From: Candidatus Sodalis endolongispinus | GTDB taxonomy: Bacteria > Pseudomonadota > Gammaproteobacteria > Enterobacterales > Enterobacteriaceae | Length of the DNA: 64,000 nt | Direction: 5' to 3' | NCBI RefSeq assembly: GCF_018777395.1 | Contig: NZ_JAFJYC010000001.1 | Location: 1,860,001 to 1,924,000, forward strand | Shown: one piece after another, positions 46,931 through 56,891 of the stretch | How positions within the stretch are numbered: position 1 is the stretch's first letter | Layout of the letters: every line of letters begins with the position of its first letter | Position numbers and translations under genes: made by a program | Notes under the pieces: generated by a model | What the model was told of the DNA's origin: nothing | The model's input: only the letters and a program-made list of their open reading frames with translations | Databases searched by the model: none

Positions 46931-47497
46931 ATGCAACCTCTCAAAGCCTTTACCGGTTTGAGAGGCGTGGCAACGTTTAGCCAAACGCCGAAAGTCGTTG
47001 CGTTACTGCTATTGTTGGGCTGCGGGGCGGCCAAGGCGGAAACGGATTGTGTGCGCTATGCCGCGCAATGTTTCCAGGTCAACCCGTCACTCATTCGGGC
47101 GATTATTTGGCAGGAATCACGCTTTGAACCGAAGGCGATAAACTAAAATAGTAATCGCACGCGGGATATCGGCCTAATGCAGATCAATAGCGTAAATCTA
47201 CCGATGCTTAACACTCTGGGTATCAGCGCGCAGAGTATACGGGAAAACAGTTGCGTTAACGTCTTCTCGGGCACCTATATCCTGCATAAGCTGGTGCAGC
47301 GCTATGGCTATTCTTGGAATACCATCGGGCGATACCATTCCGCCACCACGACGTTTAACAGCAAATATGTCGATAAGCTGCTAGACACGTTGACTCAACC
47401 CGCCCAAGTGGCCGATTTGCGCGCTCATCGCGTACCTATCGCATCGCGCGAGGAAATTGATAAACTCTTTGCGCCGCACTGCCTGGCAAAGCGCTAA
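46931..47497 (+). pseudogene. iagB: T3SS-associated lytic transglycosylase IagB with in-frame TAA
   Basis: IagB-type enzymes open peptidoglycan for the injectisome. A signal peptide (VVALLLLLGCGAAKA) precedes CVRYAAQCFQVNPSLIRAIIWQESRFEPKAIN, with the catalytic Glu in WQES. TAA at 47144-47146 interrupts the frame, which continues NSNRTRDIGLMQINSVNLPML and RYHSATTTFNSKYVDKLL to 47497. The lesion is one codon. ATG 46931 is preferred over 46880, which would precede the signal peptide by 17 codons inside the previous gene. Confidence 0.9.
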
Positions 47498-47591
47498 TGG
47501 CAGGGGCAAGGGTCACCGCTGCTTCAACGAGCAGGCTGCGGTTGCGTCAGGCTATCTTGCCGCAGGCGCGCCGACACTTTCTGGACTTTAT

Positions 47592-47625
47592 CTCACGCCG
47601 CAGCTAGCCGCGACGTGAGCCTTTT
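47592..47625 (+). terminator. Terminator of the prg-org-iagB operon
   Basis: CTCACG (47592-47597) pairs with CGTGAG (47614-47619) and is followed by CCTTTT. It lies about 95 bases after iagB, at the convergence with the effector-chaperone genes. Confidence 0.6.
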
Positions 47626-47975
47626 CAGGCTGGCATTAAGGCATGTTCCTGACGCAGTTGCTCTACCGATTCAACGAACAGAGATAATCCTGCGAGCATC
47701 TCTTCTTCACTGCTTTGTGCCGGCAGGCGGTAGAGCGCCAGTAAAACAAAACAGTTAGCGTCCGCCGCCAAGGTAACCGGACTGGCATAATTGATACTTA
47801 AAATGGTCTGCAGCCGTTCGCTGTCTTCAGGCAGAACCATTAACGGACAGCTCATTTCCAGGCAATCAAACGACTCGTCAAAGAAAATTTCCAGCTCTTC
47901 ATTTATTAACAGTGCAGGCTCGTCCAGCGGATCGAGTCCGGATGCTTCATACAGGCATAATACTGAATTAGACAT
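47625..47975 (-). CDS. T3SS chaperone SigE/IpgE-like (for SopB/IpgD)
   Basis: The 116-residue class I chaperone matches Salmonella SigE: LYEASGLDPLDEPALLINEELEIFFDESFDCLEMSCPLMVLP, SINYASPVTLAADANCFVLLALYRLP and SEEEMLAGLSLFVESVEQL. Such chaperones keep SopB/SigD soluble and deliver it for secretion. It is intact, although its effector gene directly upstream is split. The start ATG 47975 overlaps the stop region of that gene within 11 bases. Confidence 0.9.
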   Translation of the reverse strand: MSNSVLCLYEASGLDPLDEPALLINEELEIFFDESFDCLEMSCPLMVLPEDSERLQTILSINYASPVTLAADANCFVLLALYRLPAQSSEEEMLAGLSLFVESVEQLRQEHALMPA

Positions 47976-47985
47976 AATATCCTCT

Positions 47986-49816
47986 TTACGACTTGGCAAT
48001 ATGGGATAATCCTTTCGCTCTGGACCAGAGGGCGTCCAGGCCAATGCGCCTGGCAAAAGACAAGTTGAAGCAGGGTAGCCTGAATTTCTTCAGAACTTTG
48101 TTGCCTTTGACACCCGTATTGCAACGCTGAATTTCCATGTTGCCGCTTTTCATCAGTACCTCTTGCAACAACGCTCTATGCGCGTCGTTAAGAGGACCTG
48201 AGGGGTGGCTTAGCGACTGTTGGGTATCATAGTGAATAACCTCTCTCTTCAATTCCACATCAAGCATACCGGTCCGGTCTTTGCCGCTTTTACAATTCCA
48301 GCAGGGTACGCCGCCAATCTCGTAGGCCAGCATAGCGATGCGCTGCGGTGCTTTGTAGGGCTCACCGTCATCGCTACGGTGTACTTTTCGCGCCCAAATA
48401 CTTTTTATCTGGTCACAAAGATCGCGTACCTTCCTGGCATTAGCAGGTTCGTTTGCAGGTTCGGAACCTAAATACTGGCCAACCCACCCCCCCGGTTCGG
48501 CCTCCGGCCGCAAATCGTTCCCCAGCAATTGAGCGAGCGCGGGTGCGTTATAAGCGTCTGAGGTCGCGGTACCTAATCCTAGTTTGAGCGCCGCTCGCTT
48601 CATTAACGCCGAAATTGAATGCGGCGACATTCAATTCCACCTCAACCGTCTTCACGTTGCCTTCATGGTCGTGAATGCGGAGCTGCAGCGTCTGCTGTTG
48701 CGGATCACACAGCGTTTGCCAGGCCGCCATTTGGTCGCGCAGCATGGCTTTTTCCTTACCGGCCACCCTTGTGGGCGTCAGCAGTGAGGTGGAGACTAAC
48801 CGAAGCGGTACGACATCTCCCGCCAGCGCGCGCGTCATGAGGTCATTTTGGCTATACAGGGCGGCGGCAACCACCTCCTTCGCCCGATTCAGGGCTCCTG
48901 ATGCGCGTTGATCGGAGCCGGATGGCAGACCAAAGGGCGATAGAACGGCGTGATGTATTCCCTGAAACAGCACCTTTTCCTCACCGTTGTCCTGTTTAAC
49001 ACCCAGAGAGGATTGCCACAGATTGGCCGCGTGGTGCTGTTCGACCGTAGCGGCGTAACAGATACCTTTGCCGTCGTAGGTTTTCTCGAAGATATTTTGC
49101 CCACACCGTTTCATCTCGGCCGCCGGACGTTGTAGGCTTACATAGGTATGCGCTTGATGACTGAGTTCGTGTCGTAGCGTTTGCCAAGGTTTGTGATTCA
49201 AAAAATCAATACGCGCGGCATAGTAGTCGCCTACCGCAAGTCGTTTTGCCTGGCAGTACGACAGGCCGTGACGGCGATATTCTCCGGCAATCAGATCAAT
49301 TAACTTACCGCGCCGGCGGCCGGCGGTTCGCAGCTCGGCAGGACTGGCATTCCTGTCCTGTTCAAGGTGTGTCATTGCATCAGCGATTTTTTGCGTCAAT
49401 TCCTTTAATTGTGGCACGTAGAGTTCCGACTCAAGACGCTGGTACCCGCCCATTGTGGCCCGCCTGGCGCCATCTATTTCGTCTGCCGCCCCCGTGTTTT
49501 GTCTCACCAGCGCCAATGCTGCCGTATTTATCATATCAAGCTGATATCGTAGGGGTTCGCGCACCGACTGAGCATGTTCAGAAACATGATTGTCGCTCAG
49601 GGGTAAAGAAGCAGCTTGTTCTCTGTCCATGGCAGAGGGAGCATTCTCGCGCTGCAATGGCATCGTGAAGCGGTATTTCTCCGGTTGGGAACTCCCGGCT
49701 GGTGCGCCGGTGACCGTTAGGTTGCCGCCAGCAGGTAATACGGCGCTGGTGCTGGGCGCGTTCTGCTCTGCAATATATGACATTACAGATGTTCTACCAT
49801 TAGGTGGTACATTCAT
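47986..49816 (-). pseudogene. T3SS effector, SopB/IpgD-type inositol phosphate phosphatase, frameshifted
   Basis: The 3' piece has the catalytic motif NCKSGKDRTGM (nucleophile Cys at 48292-48294), the C-x5-R signature of SopB/IpgD, which act on host phosphoinositides. The 5' piece from ATG 49816 (AGGA seven bases upstream) contains the family segments NHKPWQTLRHELSHQAHTYVS and ILFNPFGL-like HHAVLSPFGL. The two overlap near 48596, where one base appears inserted (GAAGCGAGCGGCGCTC) before AALKLGLGTATSDAYN. The phosphatase would be lost in the truncated product. Its chaperone gene follows. Confidence 0.88.
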
Positions 49817-50147
49817 GTTTTTTCCTGAATTGCAATTAATTAGGTCATTATGTTTTTTCTTGTTTTTCAAGATTCTAAAAAACGCAACCGGCCGTTTTGC
49901 CGCGGTGTGGAGAATGTCATCGTCGGCACGTTTGCGGTGAATTGAAAAAGTATTCATTGATCGTGTTTTAGATGGCAGGACCGGCGGTACGCCGCAGGGA
50001 GCGCGCTGCGCGCTCAATCAACGTGACGCGGTGCTGGTTGCTGTGTAGAGGAAAGACTCATCGGCGCAGTGACAATTTATCCGCCCAGAAATTGAAGGTC
50101 GCTTTCAGACCCGGTGGTAATCTGCACGTGGCCGTCGGCGCAGCGAT
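49817..50147. other. Gap between effector gene and rplS operon
   Basis: No gene is supported. The part to about 49,960 is AT-rich leader of the effector gene (minus strand); the remainder is GC-rich with no frame showing family features. This is the right-hand boundary between the T3SS region and the core genes. Confidence 0.4.
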
Positions 50148-50175
50148 AAAAAAATGGTTAGGCCGTGGCCTAACC
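50148..50175 (-). terminator. Intrinsic terminator of the rpsP-rplS operon
   Basis: On the minus strand GGTTAGGCC pairs with GGCCTAACC across a 2-base loop, followed by ATTTTTTTA. It lies 43 bases after the rplS stop. Confidence 0.88.
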
Positions 50176-50217
50176 CTTGGGTCGTTATTAGCTTTTGGAT
50201 GCGGCGTGAGCCGTACC

Positions 50218-50598
<381 letters not shown>

Positions 50599-50628
50599 TC
50601 AGGTTAACCAGCCATCAGGCCGATCCAT

Positions 50629-51384
50629 TTAATCATCGTGTTGCCTTGCCCGATATTCCCGCTGGAACTCGGTCAGCAACGTTGCTTGCTCGTCAGTCAG
50701 AGCTAGGCTTTCCAGAAGTTCAGGTCTTCTGAGCCAGGTACGGCCCAAAGACTGTTTCAGACGCCAGCGACGAATCTCAGCATGATTGCCCGACAGCAGA
50801 ACTGGCGGTACCTCCATGCCGGCCAACACCTCAGGACGGGTATAGTGCGGGCAATCCAGCAGCCCTCTGGCGAAGGAATCCTCCGCCGCGGAGGCCTCAT
50901 GTCCCAGCACGCCCGGAATGAACCGGGATACCGAGTCAATCAGTGCCATCGCCGCTAATTCACCGCCGCTGAGCACATAATCACCCATTGACCATTCTTC
51001 ATCAATCTCGGTGGCGATTAAACGCTCATCAATACCTTCGTAACGACCGCACACCAGAATCATCTTTGGGTTAGCGGCCAGCTCGCTCACGCCTTGCTGA
51101 TCGAGCTTGCGGCCCTGAGGGGAGAGATAAATCACCTTCGCCCCTTCGCCTGCCTTGTTTTTTGCCTCGTGAATCGCATCCCGCAAGGGCTGCACCATCA
51201 TCAGCATCCCCGGTCCGCCGCCGTAAGGGCGATCGTCCACGGTACGATGCCTGTCGTGGGTAAAATCACGCGGACTCCAGCACTGCACATTCAGCAGGCC
51301 ATTCTTCACGGCCCGGCAGGTCACCCCGTAGTCGGTAATGGCACGGAACATCTCGGGGAACAGACTGATGACGCTAATCCACAT
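50629..51384 (-). CDS. trmD: tRNA (guanine-37-N1) methyltransferase
   Basis: TrmD methylates G37 next to the anticodon and prevents frameshifting. The 251-residue SPOUT enzyme has the knot segments [48 protein letters not shown] [15 protein letters not shown] and [17 protein letters not shown]. The family start [13 protein letters not shown] fixes ATG 51384 rather than the longer frame. It is intact, between rimM and rplS. Confidence 0.98.
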   Translation of the reverse strand: MWISVISLFPEMFRAITDYGVTCRAVKNGLLNVQCWSPRDFTHDRHRTVDDRPYGGGPGMLMMVQPLRDAIHEAKNKAGEGAKVIYLSPQGRKLDQQGVSELAANPKMILVCGRYEGIDERLIATEIDEEWSMGDYVLSGGELAAMALIDSVSRFIPGVLGHEASAAEDSFARGLLDCPHYTRPEVLAGMEVPPVLLSGNHAEIRRWRLKQSLGRTWLRRPELLESLALTDEQATLLTEFQREYRARQHDD

Positions 51385-51422
51385 TCCACCGCTTCCGCTA
51401 TCGCCACTCTCAAGTTCAGGGG

Positions 51423-51971
51423 TCAAAAGCCCGGATCCCAGTCAACTTCAATGACGTGGGACGCGAGATCGACGTTCTTAATCACCTGCCCGTCGAGAAA
51501 CGGAATTAACCGCTCCTGAATGCCAAAGGCATCTTTCAAGTTGGCTTTCACCACCAGAACATCGTTCGAGACGGTTTCCATCAAATCAATGACTTCACCC
51601 AGCTGATAACCGCCAACGGTGACAACCTGACACCCCAGGAGGTCTTTCCAGTAGTAATCACCGCTGTCGAGATCCGGCAATTGCGACGCGTCGACGACGA
51701 TTTCGCAATTGGTCAGCAGCGTGGCCGCTTCCCGGTCTTCGATATCCTTGACCTTGATGATTAGATCCTGATTGTGGCGCTTCCAGCTTTCCAGCCCGAT
51801 CGGCTGCCACTCACCGGCCCTTTTGATAAACCAGGGCTGGTAATCAAAAATGCTTTCGGCTTCTTCAGTGGATGAAAACACTCTGAGCCAACCGCGAATG
51901 CCATACGCCGAGCCCATCTTGCCCACGACTATTGGCTCAACGGGTGCTGCGGTACGGAGTTGTTTGCTCAT
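51423..51971 (-). CDS. rimM: Ribosome maturation factor RimM
   Basis: RimM assists assembly of the 30S head and binds S19. The 182-residue product has [31 protein letters not shown] and the PRC-barrel end VPFLDGQV-like [28 protein letters not shown]. The ATG at 51971 matches the family start (MSKQL). Intact, 39 bases before trmD. Confidence 0.98.
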   Translation of the reverse strand: MSKQLRTAAPVEPIVVGKMGSAYGIRGWLRVFSSTEEAESIFDYQPWFIKRAGEWQPIGLESWKRHNQDLIIKVKDIEDREAATLLTNCEIVVDASQLPDLDSGDYYWKDLLGCQVVTVGGYQLGEVIDLMETVSNDVLVVKANLKDAFGIQERLIPFLDGQVIKNVDLASHVIEVDWDPGF

Positions 51972-51989
51972 TTTCACCACCAGCAGGCG

Positions 51990-52238
51990 TTAGGCTGCTT
52001 TTTTCGCGTCTTTAATCAGCGCGGAAACGCGTTCGGAAACCGTTGCGCCCTGGCCAACCCAATGTTCAATACGATCCAGATCTAAACGCAGACCTTCAGC
52101 CTGACCGGTTGCGATCGGGTTGAAAAAGCCAATACGTTCAATAAAGCGACCGTCGCGCGCATTGCGGCTGTCTGTCACGACGATTTGATAGAACGGGCGT
52201 TTTTTAGCGCCGCCACGTGCCAAACGAATTGTTACCAT
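51990..52238 (-). CDS. rpsP: 30S ribosomal protein S16
   Basis: The 82-residue protein reads [40 protein letters not shown] and [17 protein letters not shown], all conserved in S16. First gene of the operon; starts at ATG 52238 after an AGGA-like RBS. Confidence 0.98.
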   Translation of the reverse strand: MVTIRLARGGAKKRPFYQIVVTDSRNARDGRFIERIGFFNPIATGQAEGLRLDLDRIEHWVGQGATVSERVSALIKDAKKAA

Positions 52239-52250
52239 AACATCCTCTTT

Positions 52251-52332
52251 AGTTAATAAAACAACCGGGCCCTGTCGGGGAACTGGGCCCGGTTGCCGTA
52301 TAAAAAGCCCCAAAATTTTACTCGTTTCGGGG
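52251..52332 (-). terminator. Two intrinsic terminators between ffh and rpsP
   Basis: On the minus strand the first hairpin after ffh is CCCCGAAA...TTTTGGGG followed by CTTTTTA (52301-52332). The second is a perfect 10-bp stem AACCGGGCCC/GGGCCCGGTT followed by GTTTTATT (52251-52294). They should isolate rpsP transcription from ffh; a promoter for rpsP must then lie very close to its start. Confidence 0.8.
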
Positions 52333-52349
52333 TAAAAAGCAATCGATAG

Positions 52350-53711
52350 TTAACGACCGGGGAAGCCGGGCGGCATCATACCCTTCATATTGCGCATCAT
52401 TTTCGCCATACCGCCCTTTTTCATTTTCTTCATCATGCGCTGCATGTCATCAAACTGTTTCAGCAAGCGATTGACGTCCTGAACCTGCATGCCGGAGCCA
52501 GTGGCGATACGACGCTTGCGCGAACCTTTAATAATGTCCGGGCTGACGCGCTCCTTGGCGGTCATGGAATTGATAATCGCCTCCATGCGCACCAGGACTT
52601 TATCGTCCATCTGCGACTTGACGTTGTCCGGCAACTGGCCGACGCCGGGCAGCTTGCTCATCATGCTGGCCATACCGCCCATATTACGCATCTGCTTGAG
52701 CTGGTCGAGAAAGTCGGTGAGGTCGAAGCCATCGCCTTTTTTCAGCTTGCTGGACAGCTTTTCTGCCTGAGCGCGATCGACTTTGCTCTCGATATCTTCT
52801 ATAAGCGACAACACGTCGCCCATACCGAGTATACGTCCGGCCAGGCGATCGGGGTAAAACGGCTCCAGCGCATCGGTTTTCTCACCGACGCCCATGAATT
52901 TGATCGGTTTACCGGTGATATGACGGATGGAGAGCGCCGCGCCGCCGCGCGCATCGCCGTCCACCTTGGTCAGGATAACCCCGGTCAGCGGCAGCGCCTG
53001 ATTAAACGCTTTGGCGGTATTGGCGGCATCCTGCCCGGTCATGGCGTCAATCACAAACAGGGTTTCCACCGGTGTGATAGCAGCGTGAATGGCGATGATT
53101 TCCGCCATCATCGTTTCATCCACGTGCAGGCGGCCGGCGGTATCCACCAGCAGCACATCGTAGAACTTGAGCTTGGCCTGGTTCAGCGCCTGATTGACGA
53201 TGTCGAGCGGCTTCTGGCCAGCCTCGGACGGGAAGAAATCGACGCCGACGGTTTCGGCCAGGGTTTCCAGCTGTTTAATCGCCGCCGGGCGATAGACATC
53301 GGCGGACACCACCAGCACTTTCTTCTTCTGCTTCTCGCGCAGATATTTGCCGAGCTTGCTGACGCTGGTGGTTTTCCCGGCCCCCTGCAAGCCCGCCATC
53401 AGCACGACCGCCGGCGGTTGCGCCGCCAGATTAAGGGCGTTGTTTTCGTCGCCCATGGCATTCACCAGCTCGGCGCGCACGATCTTGACGAATTCCTGCC
53501 CCGGCGTCAGGCTTTTATTGACTTCCTGCCCCAGCGCGCTCTCTTTGACCCGGCTGATGAAATCCCGCACCACCGGTAGCGCCACATCCGCTTCCAGCAG
53601 CGCCATGCGCACTTCCCGCAGGGTATCTTTGATATTGTCTTCAGTCAGGCGGCCTCGGCCGCTGATATTGCGCAACGTGCGCGATAATCGATCGGATAAA
53701 TTGTCAAACAT
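52350..53711 (-). CDS. ffh: Signal recognition particle GTPase Ffh
   Basis: Ffh binds 4.5S RNA and signal sequences and docks with FtsY at the inner membrane. The 453-residue protein has the N domain (LSDRLSRTLRNISGRGRLTEDNIKDTLREVRMALLEADV), the G domain with P loop GLQGAGKTT, DTAGRLHVDE and TKVDGDARGG, and the methionine-rich M domain ending MQRMMKKMKKGGMAKMMRNMKG. Full length and intact. Confidence 0.98.
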   Translation of the reverse strand: MFDNLSDRLSRTLRNISGRGRLTEDNIKDTLREVRMALLEADVALPVVRDFISRVKESALGQEVNKSLTPGQEFVKIVRAELVNAMGDENNALNLAAQPPAVVLMAGLQGAGKTTSVSKLGKYLREKQKKKVLVVSADVYRPAAIKQLETLAETVGVDFFPSEAGQKPLDIVNQALNQAKLKFYDVLLVDTAGRLHVDETMMAEIIAIHAAITPVETLFVIDAMTGQDAANTAKAFNQALPLTGVILTKVDGDARGGAALSIRHITGKPIKFMGVGEKTDALEPFYPDRLAGRILGMGDVLSLIEDIESKVDRAQAEKLSSKLKKGDGFDLTDFLDQLKQMRNMGGMASMMSKLPGVGQLPDNVKSQMDDKVLVRMEAIINSMTAKERVSPDIIKGSRKRRIATGSGMQVQDVNRLLKQFDDMQRMMKKMKKGGMAKMMRNMKGMMPPGFPGR

Positions 53712-53876
53712 CGTTTTTACTCAACGTGGCGCCCGGCCGCTTGCGCGACATTATTGGCGACAGTATAACACGAAGCAGGCCGGGATCGCTGCACCACTTA
53801 CGACAACGGTTGGAGCATGACGCGCTGAAGGCTATACTGGTCGCCTCTTTTCTTTAAGTCAGACGATGACGCTGCT

Positions 53877-54665
53877 ATGTCCTGGATTTCCCTTCTGGCC
53901 TTTATTGCCTACTCTTTAAGCCTCGGCCTGATTTTGCCCAGCATTTTGCGCCGCAGCAGCGCTTACCGCCGGCTGGCCCTGCTGTCGGCCACGGTGGCGA
54001 TGCTGGGACACGGCGTGCTTATCTGGCTGCGCATCTTCGGCGTGCAGGCAGGGCAGAATCTGAGCTTATTGAACGTGGGCTCGTTGATTAGCCTTATCAT
54101 CTGCGTGGTGATGACGGTGGCGGCGTCGCGCAACCGCGGCTGGTTCTTATTGCCTATCGTCTATATCTTCGCCATGATCCATGTGGCGTTCATTACGCTG
54201 ATGCCGGGTGAATTTATCACCCATCTGGAAGCGACGCCCGGTTTGATGGTGCATATCTGCCTGGCGCTGTTTTCCTATGCGGTGCTGATTATCGCCGCAC
54301 TGTACGCGTTCCAGTTGACCTGGCTCGATTATTTATTGAAAAACAAGAAGCTGAATTTTCATTCCGATATGCCGCCGCTGATGGGTATTGAGCGCAAAAT
54401 GTTTCACATCACACAGGTCGGCGTGGTGCTGCTGACGCTGACGCTCGCCACCGGTCTTTTCTTTATGCGGGATTGGTTTGCCGCCGAGAATAGGCATAAA
54501 GCGGTTCTCTCTTTCGTCGCCTGGCTGGTCTATATTGTAATATTATGGGGTCATTACCGGCAGGGCTGGCGCGGCCGCCGGGTGGTGTGGCTCAGCGTGC
54601 TGGGCGTGCTGTTGCTGACGCTGGCCTACTTCGGCAGCCGAATCTGGCAAAACGTGATGGCGTAA
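53877..54665 (+). CDS. ypjD: YpjD, cytochrome c assembly-like membrane protein
   Basis: The 262-residue product is an eight-helix inner-membrane protein of the CcmC/CcsA-like family, with the conserved ATPGLMVHICLALFSYAVLIIAALYAFQ, ERKMFHITQVGVVLLTLTLATGLFF and HKAVLSFVAWLVYIVILWGHYRQGWRGRR segments including histidines that bind haem in relatives. Its exact role in enterobacteria is unclear. It is divergent from ffh and precedes corB, as in E. coli. Confidence 0.93.
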   Translation: MSWISLLAFIAYSLSLGLILPSILRRSSAYRRLALLSATVAMLGHGVLIWLRIFGVQAGQNLSLLNVGSLISLIICVVMTVAASRNRGWFLLPIVYIFAMIHVAFITLMPGEFITHLEATPGLMVHICLALFSYAVLIIAALYAFQLTWLDYLLKNKKLNFHSDMPPLMGIERKMFHITQVGVVLLTLTLATGLFFMRDWFAAENRHKAVLSFVAWLVYIVILWGHYRQGWRGRRVVWLSVLGVLLLTLAYFGSRIWQNVMA

Positions 54666-54727
54666 GATAACGCCGATAAGGAAAGTCCACTTTGTAACAT
54701 GTTTCAACCAGTACACTGCTGATAATT

Positions 54728-55981
54728 TTGGTTATCATGGTATTGGTTTCCGCCTATTTTTCCGCTTCCGAAACCGGCATGATGACGCTAAATCGCTATC
54801 GTCTGCGTCATCAGGCAAAACAGGGCAACCGCGGCGCCAGCCGCGTAGAAAAATTGCTGCGGCGTACCGACCAGCTGCTGAGTCTGGTGCTGATTGGCAA
54901 TAACCTGGTCAACATTCTTGCCTCGGCGCTGGCCACTATCGTCGGGATGCGCCTGTACGGCGATCTGGGCGTCGCCATCGCCACCGGCGTTTTGACCTTT
55001 GTGGTGCTGCTGTTCGCCGAGGTGCTGCCGAAAACCGTGGCGGCGCTCTATCCCGAACGTATCGCTTTCCCAAGCAGTCTGTTATTGGTGCCGCTGCAAA
55101 AACTGATGTTGCCGGTGGTGTGGCTGCTTAATCTGATGACCCGGGTGCTCATGCGGCTAATGGGCATCAAGCTCCCCTCCAATGTGCGTGATGCGCTAAG
55201 CAAGAAAGAGTTGCGCACCATCGTAACGGAATCCCGCTCGATGATTTCGCGCCGTAATCAGGACATGCTGATTTCGGTGCTGGATTTGGAAAAGGTGACC
55301 GTTAACGACATCATGGTGCCGCGCAATGAGATCGTTGGCATCAACGTCAACGACGAGTGGCGGTCGATTATTCGTCAATTGACCCACTCCCCTCACGGCC
55401 GTATCGTGCTGTACCGCGATAACCTGGATGACGCCATCGGTATGTTGCGGGTACGTGAAGCCTACCATCTGATGACGGAAAAGCAGGAATTCACCAAAGA
55501 GAACCTGCTGCGCGCCGCCGACGAGATTTATTATGTACCGGAAGGAACGCCGCTTAATGTGCAGTTGGTGAAGTTCCAACGCAACAAAGAGAAAGTGGGC
55601 ATCATCGTCAATGAGTATGGCGATATTCAGGGGCTGGTGACGGTGGAAGATATTCTTGAGGAGATCGTGGGAGATTTCACCACTTCCATGTCCCTCAGCC
55701 TGGCTGAAGAAGTGATTCCGCAAAGCGATGGATCGGTGATTATCGAGGGCGGCGCCAGTATCCGCGAGTTGAACAAGGCGTTTAACTGGTCATTACCGGA
55801 AGAGGAAGCGCGTACCATCAATGGCATGCTGCTGGAGGTGCTGGAGGATATTCCATTGGCCAATACCCGGACGCATATCGGCAGCTATCAAATTGATATT
55901 TTGGCTGTGCAGGAAAATATGATAAAGCAGGTACGCATTACCCTCCTCAAGCCGTTAAAGCAGGGCGTTGACGGCAAATAA
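54728..55981 (+). CDS. corB: CNNM/CorB-family transporter, N-terminus eroded
   Basis: The product is an inner-membrane CNNM/CorB protein involved in Mg2+/Co2+ efflux: membrane domain (YFSASETGMMTLNRYRLRHQAKQGN, NNLVNILASALATIVGMRLYGD, FAEVLPKTVAALYPER), paired CBS domains (VNDIMVPRNEIVGI, YGDIQGLVTVEDILEEIVGDF) and the CorC_HlyC domain. E. coli CorB starts MEHISTTTLIIIL; here the same reading frame shows TTG-TAA-CAT at 54692-54700 with AAGGAA eight bases before it, so start and second codon appear mutated. The first usable starts are TTG 54728 or ATG 54737, removing about 12-15 residues of the first helix. Function may be reduced. Confidence 0.9.
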   Translation: MVIMVLVSAYFSASETGMMTLNRYRLRHQAKQGNRGASRVEKLLRRTDQLLSLVLIGNNLVNILASALATIVGMRLYGDLGVAIATGVLTFVVLLFAEVLPKTVAALYPERIAFPSSLLLVPLQKLMLPVVWLLNLMTRVLMRLMGIKLPSNVRDALSKKELRTIVTESRSMISRRNQDMLISVLDLEKVTVNDIMVPRNEIVGINVNDEWRSIIRQLTHSPHGRIVLYRDNLDDAIGMLRVREAYHLMTEKQEFTKENLLRAADEIYYVPEGTPLNVQLVKFQRNKEKVGIIVNEYGDIQGLVTVEDILEEIVGDFTTSMSLSLAEEVIPQSDGSVIIEGGASIRELNKAFNWSLPEEEARTINGMLLEVLEDIPLANTRTHIGSYQIDILAVQENMIKQVRITLLKPLKQGVDGK

Positions 55982-56072
55982 GCGCGCCGCCTGCGGGCAG
56001 CCACGCCTTTTTCACGGCGTTGCATGGCGAATGAGGACAGGGGAATAGTGATCTCTCGCCTGCAGTAACTAA

Positions 56073-56098
56073 AAAAGCTCACCCCAGGGTGAGCTTTT
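56073..56098. terminator. Bidirectional terminator between corB and luxS
   Basis: AAAAGCTCACC pairs with GGTGAGCTTTT around a 4-base loop, with A and T runs on the two sides. It lies between convergent corB and luxS and can serve both. Confidence 0.85.
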
Positions 56099-56218
56099 AT
56101 CTTCGGCTGAGGGACTAAACCCTTCACCCCACAGCGCTCGCTTTCGAGCCCGTCATGATAAGCGCCACGCCGACCGCGGCGCGTCGGGCCAGGTGAACAC
56201 TCACCGGCCCGTACCAGA

Positions 56219-56734
56219 CTAAATATGCAGCTCCGCCAGCTTTTCTTTCGGCAAGGCCAGTTCGTCGTTCTGGTTAACGCGGATAGCGTTATCCAGAATA
56301 TGTTGCGCGATATCTTGCGCTTCCGTGAGCGAGTGCATTTGATAAGTGCCGCACTGGTACTCATTCAGCTCAGGGATCTGCTTCTGGTCTTTCACCTTCA
56401 GCACATCCGCCATTGCCGCTTTCCAGGCGTCGGCCACGCGCTGTTCGTCCGGCGCGCCGATAAGGCTCATATAGAAACCGGTACGGCAGCCCATCGGCGA
56501 AATATCCACGATTTCAACGCCTTCCACATTCAAATGGTTGCGCATAAAGCCGGCAAACAAATGCTCAATGGTGTGAATGCCCCGCTCCGGCATGACTTTC
56601 AGGTTCGGCCGGCAAAAACGCAGGTCAAAGACGGTGATAGTATCACCATGAGGTGTTTTCATGGTTTTCGCAACACGGACCGCAGGCGCTGCCATACGGG
56701 TATGGTCTACGGTAAAGCTATCCAAAAGTGGCAT
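56219..56734 (-). CDS. luxS: S-ribosylhomocysteine lyase LuxS
   Basis: LuxS cleaves S-ribosylhomocysteine to homocysteine and the AI-2 precursor DPD in the activated methyl cycle. The 171-residue protein has the metal-binding HTIEH (His54, Glu57, His58) and Cys128 in [11 protein letters not shown], and the catalytic Cys83 in GCRTGFYM. Full length, intact. It is next to gshA as in E. coli. Confidence 0.98.
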   Translation of the reverse strand: MPLLDSFTVDHTRMAAPAVRVAKTMKTPHGDTITVFDLRFCRPNLKVMPERGIHTIEHLFAGFMRNHLNVEGVEIVDISPMGCRTGFYMSLIGAPDEQRVADAWKAAMADVLKVKDQKQIPELNEYQCGTYQMHSLTEAQDIAQHILDNAIRVNQNDELALPKEKLAELHI

Positions 56735-56891
56735 GATGTCACCTCCTTTAAAAATAATTTATTTTTTGCGAATGTAAGGAAACCTTTTTCCCCGCCGTGG
56801 GTCATAACTAGTGAAAGACGCGCATTTGTTACCATCATCCATGTTAACAGGAATGTTAATTTGGCCACAGATTCTGTGGCCTTTTCTTTTT

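Noticed and set aside
53347..53820. Plus-strand frames across ffh (157 and 219 codons)
   Set aside because: They are antisense to intact ffh and show no domain.
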